A stretch of 7,051 bases of DNA from an uncultured Christensenella sp. (GTDB taxonomy: Bacteria > Bacillota > Clostridia > Christensenellales > UBA1242): contig CASEYA010000005.1 of the NCBI GenBank assembly GCA_949291975.1, positions 1 to 7,051 of the forward strand, in the 5' to 3' direction. Below are positions 1-6,626 of this stretch, piece by piece. How positions within the stretch are numbered: the first letter of the stretch is position 1; the number at the start of each line of letters is the position of its first letter. The notes under the pieces are model-generated. The model was not told the origin of the DNA, did no database searches, and was given only the letters and a program-made list of their open reading frames with translations. Position numbers and translations under genes: made by a program.

Positions 1-78
1 AAAATATTTGCCAAGTTGTGAAATTTTAAACAAAAAATTCTTAAATTTTTATAAAAAATGGTGTAAAAAGTGCAAAAT

Positions 79-543
79 TTAATAACTTCCAAGAATTAAA
101 GGTGTGCCAACAGTAACTTTTCCATCATTATATGCAATTTGAATGTTTACCTTTTGACTGTCTATCCATAAATAGTTTTCCAGTTTAAAAGTATAGGCAT
201 AAACAATAACAATATCTTCAACTTGTTCTTTTTTTATAATAACAGCATTAAGATTATATAAAATTTCGTTTACATTAATAATTTCACCCTGAAAGCAAAA
301 ACTTTCACCTTGCAGTTTATCTTTATCAATTTTTTTATATATTTCGTCTGCAATTTTGCTGTTACAACTGATAAGATAACCATTACCACTTTGAATCACA
401 TCAATACGGCTATCAAACACCTTTGATGTTGTATAGAATGTATGTGTTGCACAAAAAGCGCTAGAAACATCAGCAAGAGAATATGGTGTTTTAACCATAA
501 ACAGAGCAAGACAAACAATTATTAATGCAATAAATTTTTTCAT
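79..543 (-). CDS. Small secreted protein, possibly YwmB-like
   Basis: This 154-residue protein begins with a typical signal peptide: two lysines, a hydrophobic stretch at about residues 5-18, and a plausible signal peptidase I site after Ser-Leu-Ala (residue 24). The mature part is about 130 residues, with cysteines at 31, 60 and 83, no further membrane segment, and no lipobox (Cys11 sits inside the hydrophobic core). It should be exported. The C-terminus, with KVNIQIA (131-137) and GTPLILGSY (146-154), reminds me of the end of YwmB-type secreted proteins of Bacillota, whose role is unknown; the match is from memory and weak, so the function is left open. There is no convincing Shine-Dalgarno upstream of ATG 543 (the preceding bases are AT-rich, ending TTTAACT), unlike the other genes here. 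The start is kept because only it supplies the signal peptide. The gene is separated from the cysS run by a terminator, so it probably has its own promoter. No strong terminator is visible after it; only an all-AT hairpin at 33-50. Confidence 0.8.
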   Translation of the reverse strand: MKKFIALIIVCLALFMVKTPYSLADVSSAFCATHTFYTTSKVFDSRIDVIQSGNGYLISCNSKIADEIYKKIDKDKLQGESFCFQGEIINVNEILYNLNAVIIKKEQVEDIVIVYAYTFKLENYLWIDSQKVNIQIAYNDGKVTVGTPLILGSY

Positions 544-606
544 AGTTAAATTATTAGCAAAAAAATTTATTTTTAAACCATTTGCTTAAAATTTTATTGT
601 TATAAA

Positions 607-612
607 ATTATA
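607..612 (-). promoter_or_regulatory. Possible -10 box for the secreted-protein gene
   Basis: A perfect TATAAT on the minus strand lies 64 bp upstream of ATG 543. No good -35 hexamer stands at 16-18 bp; the nearest is TTAACT at 19 bp. The intergenic stretch 544-769 is so AT-rich that a chance match is quite possible. Nothing else is visible in that stretch. Confidence 0.22.
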
Positions 613-769
613 ATTTGATTTTTATTTTTTCAGTTAATAAAATTTTAAAACAATTTTTAAAATGCATACTTTTAATCATAAAATGCTTAAAAATATACAA
701 AATTTCTTACGCTTTAAAATTGTTAAACTTATCTAAAATCTAAACTTTAATATGTAAAATATTTTAAAT

Positions 770-798
770 AAAAAAAATTGCTTTTATTACAAGCAATT
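770..798 (-). terminator. Intrinsic terminator ending the cysS run
   Basis: Read on the minus strand there is a perfect 8-bp stem (AATTGCTT / AAGCAATT; plus-strand arms 776-783 and 791-798) with a 7-nt loop, followed directly by a U-rich run from 775 down. The hairpin begins 6 bp after the stop codon at 804-806, the expected place for a Rho-independent terminator of the minus-strand operon. Confidence 0.85.
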
Positions 799-803
799 AA
801 ATT

Positions 804-1466
804 TTAATCTTTCCATTTTGGAATCTTTGTGGTTTTAATTGGGCCCACCCAGTTGGATTTTTTCTTTTGGATAAAAGATGTTCCTCCAACCTGAATGCTA
901 CCAAGGCATTTATCATATTTTTTAGACCATTTTTTAATTATATCTACAACCTGTTGTGCGTTTTCCACTGGCCAGATTTTATCTTCTTTAAAAGAATATC
1001 TTCCATTAGAATCAAGTGGTTTTCCCGCAACTTTTGCACTCCACCCCTCAACATTGGTGTATCCGATTAAAAGTCTTGCCTGTTTCCAAGCGGAACTAAT
1101 TTCTCTCAGTGTTCCACTTCCGCCTCCAACAGCCACAACAACTGGACAGTTTGCAACAATGTTATCACGAAAACCATCAAGCCCTGTTGCTATAACAATA
1201 TCTGCAAAGTCGTTGACATTGTTTTCATCATAGGAAGGTGCAATGGCAATTGTATCTCCCTCACGATAGTTATCGCTTGCATGAGCACCTGCCATAACTG
1301 CACGCATAACTCCCCTGCCTCCACCTGTCAAAATGCGATAGCCATTATCAATAAGCGTTTTTCCAAGGTCATATGCTAGGTCCCATTTTTTTCTGTCTGC
1401 TTCACTGCAATTTTCATACCAACAAGCAGCATTACCAATTATTGCAACAAGAATTCTTCTTTCCAT
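804..1466 (-). CDS. TIGR00725/LOG-like Rossmann-fold protein
   Basis: The protein is a member of the SLOG/LOG-like nucleotide-binding superfamily, close to the TIGR00725 group. Numbered from the longer start at 1478, the marks are a beta strand ILVAIIGNA (9-17), glycine loop TGGGRGVM (51-58), an Arg-Asp-Asn segment (104-106) and the signature GGGSGTLREIS (118-128), the equivalent of the PGGxGTxxE motif of LOG phosphoribohydrolases. True LOG enzymes release the free base from nucleoside monophosphates; for TIGR00725 proteins the substrate is not established, so no reaction is assigned. It is longer than most members as I know them (about 150-180 residues), with a Lys/Trp-rich tail after about residue 184. 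It is cytoplasmic, with no signal or membrane segment. Two starts compete: ATG 1478 overlaps the cysS stop by one base (TAATG) but has no Shine-Dalgarno, whereas ATG 1466 (220 aa) has GGAG six bases upstream; I chose the latter. It is the last gene of the run, followed by a terminator. Confidence 0.88.
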   Translation of the reverse strand: MERRILVAIIGNAACWYENCSEADRKKWDLAYDLGKTLIDNGYRILTGGGRGVMRAVMAGAHASDNYREGDTIAIAPSYDENNVNDFADIVIATGLDGFRDNIVANCPVVVAVGGGSGTLREISSAWKQARLLIGYTNVEGWSAKVAGKPLDSNGRYSFKEDKIWPVENAQQVVDIIKKWSKKYDKCLGSIQVGGTSFIQKKKSNWVGPIKTTKIPKWKD

Positions 1467-1472
1467 TTTTTT

Positions 1473-1476
1473 CTCC
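1473..1476 (-). promoter_or_regulatory. RBS that favours the start at 1466
   Basis: GGAG on the minus strand is followed by six adenines and then ATG 1466-1464, an ideal Shine-Dalgarno spacing. It begins at the third base of the alternative upstream ATG (1478-1476), which overlaps the cysS stop and has no purine-rich motif of its own. Translational coupling with cysS is likely with either start. Confidence 0.6.
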
Positions 1477-1477
1477 A

Positions 1478-2911
1478 TTATTTTATTCTAAATGTTGTTG
1501 TTCCATCTTTGTTGTCTGTTATTTCCGCACCCAAAGACAAAATTTGTTTTTTAATTTCATCTGCCTTTTCAAAATCTTTGTTTTGTCTGTATGCATTGCG
1601 AAGTTCTATCAATTTTTCAACCTCTGCTGTTAAGTCTGTTTTTTTCTGTTTTTCTTCAAGAAAATCAAAAACTTTGAAAACTGAATTCATTTTTTCAAAA
1701 AATTTCAAAATATTTTGAACATTTTTTGCATTGTATTCATCTTTTGCAATTATAACGTTTGCATTTTTTACAAAATTGAAAATTTCCGCCAAAGCATTTG
1801 CTGTGTTAAAATCGTCATCCATTTGAGCTGTGAAGTTTTGTTTTAAAGTTTCAAGTTCGTTTTCTAGGTCTTGACTAAAACTTTCCTTTACACCTGTTTT
1901 TAGATTATGAATAAAGTTTTCCAGCCTTTCATATTCCTTGCCGATTTGCACAAAAAGATTATCCGAAAAAGTTATTGGAGCACGATAGTGTGCAAAAGCA
2001 ACAAGCCACCTTAGTTTTACAGCGCCATATTTTTTCAAAGCATCCTCAACTGTTACATAGTTCCCCTTAGATTTGCTCATCTTTGTGCCATCACTTGCGT
2101 TAAGCATGCCAGTGTGCACCCAATATTTTGCAGGTTGTTTTCCGCAAAGTGCCATGTTTTGAGCAATTTCATTTTCGTGGTGTGGAAAAGCAAGTTCTCT
2201 GCCTCCACCATGTATATCAAAAGTTTGTCCAAGATATTTTGTGCTCATAACCGAACATTCAATGTGCCAACCTGGATATCCCATACCCCAAGGGCTGTTC
2301 CATTTTAGAACACTGTTTTTTTGTGCTTTTTTCCAAACAGCAAAATCATATGGAGTGTGTTTTCTTTCATCAGATTTAATTCTTGCACCAGCACTAAGTT
2401 TTTCTGTGGTATTACCACTTAGAATTCCATAATCTTTAATTTTTGATACATCACAATATATGTTACCATCAAGTTCGTATGCAAAACCATTATCAATCAT
2501 CTTTTTAACTGCTTCAATGATTTCAACAATATGCCCACTTGCCCGAGGCGAAATATTTGGTCTTGCACATCTAACAGCATCAAGCCCTTGCCACATTCCA
2601 AAGATATTTCTATCTACCAGTTCCATTGGATGCATTTTCTGTTCAAAGGCTTTAAGTTCAATTTTGTCCTCGCCTTCATCTGCATCTCCAACCACCGAGC
2701 CAACATCTGTTATGTTTCTTATATACATCACATCAAGGTTTTTAAATTTTCTCAAATATTCTACCATTACATCATAGGCAACATAAGAACGAATATGCCC
2801 CAAATGAAGCGGAGCATATACTGTTACACCACAAACATAAATTCCAACCTTACCTTGTTGAACAGGAACAAACTCTTCCTTTTCGCCCGTTAATGTGTTA
2901 TAAATTTTCAT
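1478..2911 (-). CDS. cysS: Cysteinyl-tRNA synthetase (CysRS)
   Basis: This class I aminoacyl-tRNA synthetase charges tRNA-Cys with cysteine in the cytoplasm. The 477 residues match the usual bacterial length (about 460-480). The catalytic Rossmann domain carries HLGH (36-39, the HIGH motif) and KMSKS (277-281). Zinc ligands for cysteine recognition line up with the E. coli set: Cys27 (in CGVTVY), Cys219 (in HIECSVM), and His244 and Glu248 (in FPHHENE). The helical region after about residue 320 and the C-terminal anticodon-binding part (ending GTTTFRIK) are present, so the gene looks intact. Small departures from common forms are TVYAP in place of the frequent TVYD near residue 30, and GGGREL before the HHENE motif. 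The start has AAGGGG about six bases upstream. It follows the ABC-F gene by 91 bp and runs into the LOG-like gene (TAATG junction), so these two are almost certainly co-transcribed. Confidence 0.97.
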   Translation of the reverse strand: MKIYNTLTGEKEEFVPVQQGKVGIYVCGVTVYAPLHLGHIRSYVAYDVMVEYLRKFKNLDVMYIRNITDVGSVVGDADEGEDKIELKAFEQKMHPMELVDRNIFGMWQGLDAVRCARPNISPRASGHIVEIIEAVKKMIDNGFAYELDGNIYCDVSKIKDYGILSGNTTEKLSAGARIKSDERKHTPYDFAVWKKAQKNSVLKWNSPWGMGYPGWHIECSVMSTKYLGQTFDIHGGGRELAFPHHENEIAQNMALCGKQPAKYWVHTGMLNASDGTKMSKSKGNYVTVEDALKKYGAVKLRWLVAFAHYRAPITFSDNLFVQIGKEYERLENFIHNLKTGVKESFSQDLENELETLKQNFTAQMDDDFNTANALAEIFNFVKNANVIIAKDEYNAKNVQNILKFFEKMNSVFKVFDFLEEKQKKTDLTAEVEKLIELRNAYRQNKDFEKADEIKKQILSLGAEITDNKDGTTTFRIK

Positions 2912-2953
2912 ATTTTACCCCTTTATACTTTATATAAGTTTTTTGCATAAAAC

Positions 2954-2959
2954 ATTATA
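2954..2959 (-). promoter_or_regulatory. Possible -10 box for cysS
   Basis: The 91-bp gap between the ABC-F gene and cysS contains TATAAT on the minus strand, 42 bp before ATG 2911. No recognisable -35 box stands at 16-18 bp; CAGACA lies 20 bp upstream, which is too far for a standard promoter. No terminator hairpin is visible in the gap, so cysS may simply be read through from aspS, with or without an internal promoter. Confidence 0.28.
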
Positions 2960-3002
2960 AAAGTATAAGCATAATTTTTTGTCTGCTAAATATTTATATG
3001 AT

Positions 3003-4589
3003 TTAGCCTTGTCTTTGTTTAAGATAGTTTTCATAGTCAGTCATGCGGTCAATCAATTTTCCATCTTTTATTTCAAAAATTCGATTTGCCACAGACTGCA
3101 AAAGTTCATGGTCATGAGAAGAAAACAAAATCACACCCTTGAAATCGGTCATTCCGTTATTAAGTGCCGTGATGCTTTCAAGGTCAAGGTGGTTTGTTGG
3201 TTGGTCAAAAAGAAGAACATTGCTTCCTTCTACCATCATTTTTGAAAGCATGCATCTAACCTTTTCGCCACCAGACAAAACATCAACACTTTTGTTTGCA
3301 TCATCACCGCTAAAAAGCATACGCCCAAGAAAACCACGAAGAAAAGTGCTGTCTTTTTCTTTGCTGAACTGAGCAAGCCAATCAACAATGCTCATTTTGC
3401 TTGCAAAATATTCGCTTTTTTCCTTTGGTAGATAACTGAGGTTAACAGTTTTACCCCATTTGATTTCACCCTTTTCTGGAATAAGTTTTCCTGCCATAAG
3501 GTTAAAGAATGCTGTTACTGCATTTTCGTTTTCGCCAAGCACAGCAATTTTATCACCCTTTGCAACACGAAAAGAAATGTTATCAAGAAGAGTTTGACCG
3601 TCTAAAGAATAACTTACTCTGTCAAACTCTAAAACATCCTTGCCAAGTTCTTTTTCAAACTTAAAGTTGATATATGGATATTTTCTGTTTGAAGCAGGCA
3701 TTTCTTCTAGTTTAATCTTTTCAAGCATTTTCTTTCTGCTGGTTGCCTGTCTTGCCATGCTTTTATTTGCACCAAAACGGCGAATAAAGGCTTTTAGTTC
3801 TTCAATCTTCTTTTCTTTGGCTATGTTTTGCTGTTTTGTTAATTGTTGCATCAACTGACTGCTTTCATACCAAAAGTCATAGTTACCCACCCACATTGTG
3901 ATTTTACCATAGTCCACATCAACAATATGTGTGCAAACAGTGTTCAAAAAGTGGCGGTCGTGGGAAACAACAATCACTGTTCCTGAATAGTCAAGCAAAA
4001 AATCTTCTAACCATGCAATGCTTTTTTCGTCCATGTGGTTGGTTGGCTCGTCAAGAAGCAGAATGTCTGGGTTGCCAAAAAGTGCTTGCGCAAGCAAAAC
4101 TTTAACCTTGATTGAACCATTAAGCGTGCTCATCATCTCGTAGTGCAGTTTATCCTCTACACCAAGACCATTTAAAAGTTTGGAAGCATCACTTTCTGCA
4201 TCCCAACCATTCATTTCAGCAAACTCGGCTTCAAGTTCGGCAGCATGGTTGCCATCTTCTTCGTTAAAATCTGGTTTGAGGTAAAGCGCTTCCTTTTCTT
4301 TCATTATATCATAGAGTTTTTTATTTCCCATGATAACAGTATCCATAACAGTAAAGTTATCAAACTGAAAATGGTCTTGCTTTAACACAGACATCCTCAG
4401 TTTTGGTGGAATATCAATGCTTCCCTTGCTTGCCTCAAGGTCACCAGAAAGCAGGCGCAAAAAGGTAGATTTACCCGCACCATTTGCACCAATTACCCCA
4501 TAACAATTAGAAGGTGTGAATTTTAAATTCACATCTTTAAAAAGTGGCTGTCCACCAAAGGAAAGTTCCAGATTTGTTACTGTTATCAT
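3003..4589 (-). CDS. ABC-F family ATPase, YbiT/YkpA-like
   Basis: This is a soluble protein of two ATP-binding cassettes without a membrane domain, the ABC-F architecture. Family members bind the ribosome E site and act as translation factors or antibiotic-protection proteins; the length (528 aa) and the NBD sequences fit the YbiT/YkpA branch, which is generally housekeeping rather than a resistance type. NBD1 has Walker A GANGAGKS (34-41), Walker B ending LLLDEPTNHMD (177-187, Glu181) and the SHDRH switch (209-213). The charged helical linker between the domains (about 240-310) is the part that reaches the peptidyl transferase region and P-site tRNA. NBD2 has signature LSGGE (438-442) and SHDH (491-494). 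Three elements deviate: the NBD1 signature is LNGSI (156-160), the NBD2 Walker A is GENENAVTA (352-360) without its lysine, and the NBD2 Walker B has Gln463 in place of the catalytic Glu. AGGAG lies six bases before the ATG. It follows aspS by 36 bp, so co-transcription is expected. Confidence 0.95.
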   Translation of the reverse strand: MITVTNLELSFGGQPLFKDVNLKFTPSNCYGVIGANGAGKSTFLRLLSGDLEASKGSIDIPPKLRMSVLKQDHFQFDNFTVMDTVIMGNKKLYDIMKEKEALYLKPDFNEEDGNHAAELEAEFAEMNGWDAESDASKLLNGLGVEDKLHYEMMSTLNGSIKVKVLLAQALFGNPDILLLDEPTNHMDEKSIAWLEDFLLDYSGTVIVVSHDRHFLNTVCTHIVDVDYGKITMWVGNYDFWYESSQLMQQLTKQQNIAKEKKIEELKAFIRRFGANKSMARQATSRKKMLEKIKLEEMPASNRKYPYINFKFEKELGKDVLEFDRVSYSLDGQTLLDNISFRVAKGDKIAVLGENENAVTAFFNLMAGKLIPEKGEIKWGKTVNLSYLPKEKSEYFASKMSIVDWLAQFSKEKDSTFLRGFLGRMLFSGDDANKSVDVLSGGEKVRCMLSKMMVEGSNVLLFDQPTNHLDLESITALNNGMTDFKGVILFSSHDHELLQSVANRIFEIKDGKLIDRMTDYENYLKQRQG

Positions 4590-4625
4590 GATTTACTCCT
4601 TTAAAGGTCAAGTGTAAAATAATTT

Positions 4626-6377
4626 TTATTCTTTTATATCAACTTTTATATGCACTTCTTCAAGTTGTTTTTGCGTTACCTCGCTTGGTGCGTTGGTAAG
4701 TGGGTCATATGCAGACTTATTAAGTGGAAATGCAATGATTTCACGCATATTTGCCTCATCAAGAAGAAGCATAATTGTTCTATCAATTCCAAGCGCCATT
4801 CCACAGTGTGGTGGAGCACCATATTTGAAAGCACTGTAAAGTGCGCCAAAGCGTTTTTCAACTTCGCTTGCTGGAAAACCAACAATTTCAAACGCCTTAA
4901 TCATGGAAGCAAAGTTTGTGTTACGCTCGCCACCACTTACAAGTTCAACTCCGTTACAAACAAAGTCAAATTGAAATGCTTTGACATCAAGTGGATTTTT
5001 CTCTCCAAGTTCAAGCAAATTCTCTTGCGCCTTGCTGAATGGATTGTGTGAAAAGTCAATTTTACCTTCTCCGTCAAGTTCAAACATTGGGAAATCAACA
5101 ATCCAGCAAAGTTCAAACTTATTTTTGTCAATAAGGTTAAGTCTTTCACCAAGTTCATTACGCAAAATTCCTGCAAGTTTTGTGGTCAAATCTTTTTTAC
5201 CAGCAAGCATAAAGATACTGCTGTTTTCCTTTGCACCAAGTTTTGTGATTAACATTTTTTGTTCTTCTTCGGTTAAAAACTTGGCAATTGGACTGTTAAA
5301 TTTAAGCCCCTCTTCAACCTTTATCCATGCAAGACCTTTGCTTTTGTTTTCAATCATAAACTCGGTTAAGTTATCATAGAACGAGCGTGGCTGTCCTGCC
5401 ATGTTTTGCACACAAATCGCCTTAACTGTGCTGTTTTTAAAAGCATTAAAGCCAGTGTTTGCAAAAACATCGGTAACATCAACAATTAAAAGCGGGTTTC
5501 TTAAATCTGGCTTATCTGTTCCATATTTTTCCATGCTCTCGGCAAAAGGAATTCTTCTGAATGGAGGCTTGCTTACCTCTTTATTACTAAACTTTGAGAA
5601 AAGTTCATAGTAAACCTCTTCACCAACAGCCATAACATCTTCCTGAGTGGCAAAACTCATTTCCATGTCAAGTTGATAAAACTCGCCTGCTGTTCGGTCA
5701 GCACGAGCATCTTCATCACGGAAGCAAGGTGCAATTTGAAAATATTTTTCAAAACCGCCAACCATTAAAAGTTGTTTAAAAACCTGAGGTGCCTGTGGCA
5801 ATGCATAGAATTTTCCTGGGTGTTGTCTTGCTGGAACAATAAAATCTCTTGCACCCTCTGGACTGCTTGCTGTTAAAATTGGTGTTATTATTTCAGTAAA
5901 GCCAAGGCTTCTCATCTTCTCACGCAAAAAGTGATTTACTTCTGCACGGAAATAAATGTTCTTTGCAACCTGCTGATTTCTTAAATCAAGATAACGGTGT
6001 TTTAAGCGAACATCTTCTCGAACATTTTTGCTGTCTTCAACTTCAAAAGGAAGTGGCGCATAAACTCCACCAAGAACCTCAATTTTATCAGCGACAATTT
6101 CGACCTCTCCAGTTTTAAGTTTTGGGTTGATATTTTCTTCTCCACGAAGACGAACATTACCCTCACAGCAAATAACTGCCTCTTTTGATACATCTTTAAG
6201 TTTGCTGTCATCATTTATCACAAGTTGAACCACCTCTCCACTGTTGCCACGAAGGTCAATAAAGGTAATTCCACCATGGTCACGAATACTGCTAACCCAG
6301 CCAGACACTCTGACCGTTTTGTTTAATAAATCTTTGCTGATTTCTTCGCATCTATGCGAACGATATTTGTTTTCCAT
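4626..6377 (-). CDS. aspS: Aspartyl-tRNA synthetase (AspRS), bacterial type
   Basis: This class IIb synthetase attaches aspartate to tRNA-Asp in the cytoplasm. At 583 residues it has the standard bacterial length. In order: an N-terminal OB-fold anticodon-binding domain (about 1-105, with SGWV and IRDHGG at 25-36), the catalytic core starting with the motif 1 region (about 143-170), TASSPEGARDF (169-179), motif 2 CFRDEDARADR (218-228, with Arg220 for ATP/aspartate), the bacterial GAD insertion (about 290-425), SGGERN (481-486), and motif 3 GMALGIDR (526-533, Arg533). All key residues appear intact. His34 in RDHGG stands where strictly tRNA-Asp-specific enzymes usually have leucine, suggesting a non-discriminating enzyme that also charges tRNA-Asn. 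The start has a strong AGGAG six bases upstream and a near-consensus promoter, and the predicted leader is only about 20 nt, too short for a T-box. It is probably the first gene of the aspS-ABC-F-(cysS) run. Confidence 0.97.
   Translation of the reverse strand: MENKYRSHRCEEISKDLLNKTVRVSGWVSSIRDHGGITFIDLRGNSGEVVQLVINDDSKLKDVSKEAVICCEGNVRLRGEENINPKLKTGEVEIVADKIEVLGGVYAPLPFEVEDSKNVREDVRLKHRYLDLRNQQVAKNIYFRAEVNHFLREKMRSLGFTEIITPILTASSPEGARDFIVPARQHPGKFYALPQAPQVFKQLLMVGGFEKYFQIAPCFRDEDARADRTAGEFYQLDMEMSFATQEDVMAVGEEVYYELFSKFSNKEVSKPPFRRIPFAESMEKYGTDKPDLRNPLLIVDVTDVFANTGFNAFKNSTVKAICVQNMAGQPRSFYDNLTEFMIENKSKGLAWIKVEEGLKFNSPIAKFLTEEEQKMLITKLGAKENSSIFMLAGKKDLTTKLAGILRNELGERLNLIDKNKFELCWIVDFPMFELDGEGKIDFSHNPFSKAQENLLELGEKNPLDVKAFQFDFVCNGVELVSGGERNTNFASMIKAFEIVGFPASEVEKRFGALYSAFKYGAPPHCGMALGIDRTIMLLLDEANMREIIAFPLNKSAYDPLTNAPSEVTQKQLEEVHIKVDIKE
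6345..6360. repeat. Perfect inverted repeat inside the start of aspS
   Basis: TTCGCAT-CT-ATGCGAA is a 16-bp inverted repeat with 7-bp arms covering aspS codons 6-11 (Arg-Ser-His-Arg-Cys-Glu). In the mRNA it could form a 6-bp stem with a UAGA tetraloop, starting about 18 nt after the start codon. The encoded residues belong to the conserved N-terminal AspRS motif, so the palindrome may be coincidental. Confidence 0.5.
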
Positions 6378-6405
6378 TTCTGTCTCCTCACATAATATAC
6401 TTTAA

Positions 6406-6434
6406 ATTATACTCCATATGCTAAAATATTTCAA
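6406..6434 (-). promoter_or_regulatory. Sigma-70/sigma-A type promoter of aspS
   Basis: On the minus strand, TTGAAA (-35, 6434-6429, five of six consensus bases) is separated by exactly 17 bp from TATAAT (-10, 6411-6406, perfect). Transcription would start near 6399, giving a leader of roughly 20 nt that holds the AGGAG ribosome binding site. This is the best promoter in the window. Confidence 0.8.
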
Positions 6435-6496
6435 GTGAAAAAGTGTTAAAACAAAGTTAATTTTTTAAAAAATTTGTCTTTAACCACAAAACAAAC

Positions 6497-6522
6497 AAAA
6501 AGAGGACAAATGTCCCCTTTTT
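6497..6522. terminator. Bidirectional-looking intrinsic terminator
   Basis: The inverted repeat AAAAAG-A-GGAC / GTCC-C-CTTTTT has a 4-nt loop (6508-6511) and one A·C mismatch. A T-run follows on the plus strand and a T-rich stretch (CTTTTTGTTTG) on the minus strand. Since the gene to the right (6880-7051) reads towards it on the minus strand and aspS has its own promoter just beyond, it most likely ends the surface-protein transcript, leaving a 3' untranslated region of about 360 nt. Confidence 0.65.
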
Positions 6523-6626
6523 AATTGTTGTTTGTTATTGTTGATTTACATTAAAGAATGTATAAATCTATATCAAAGCATTTTTGCATTATTGATTTTT
6601 TATGTTGCTTTTTCATTAAAACATTT

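Noticed and set aside
33..50. AT-only hairpin downstream of the secreted-protein gene
   Set aside because: Seven A-T pairs without any G-C are expected by chance in this composition and would not make a stable terminator.
4650..5379. Plus-strand open frames opposite aspS
   Set aside because: They are antisense shadows of a well-conserved synthetase gene, with no homology or ribosome binding sites.
6378..6400. T-box riboswitch upstream of aspS
   Set aside because: The promoter lies only about 30 bp before the start codon, leaving a leader of about 20 nt; no T-box elements are visible upstream of cysS either.
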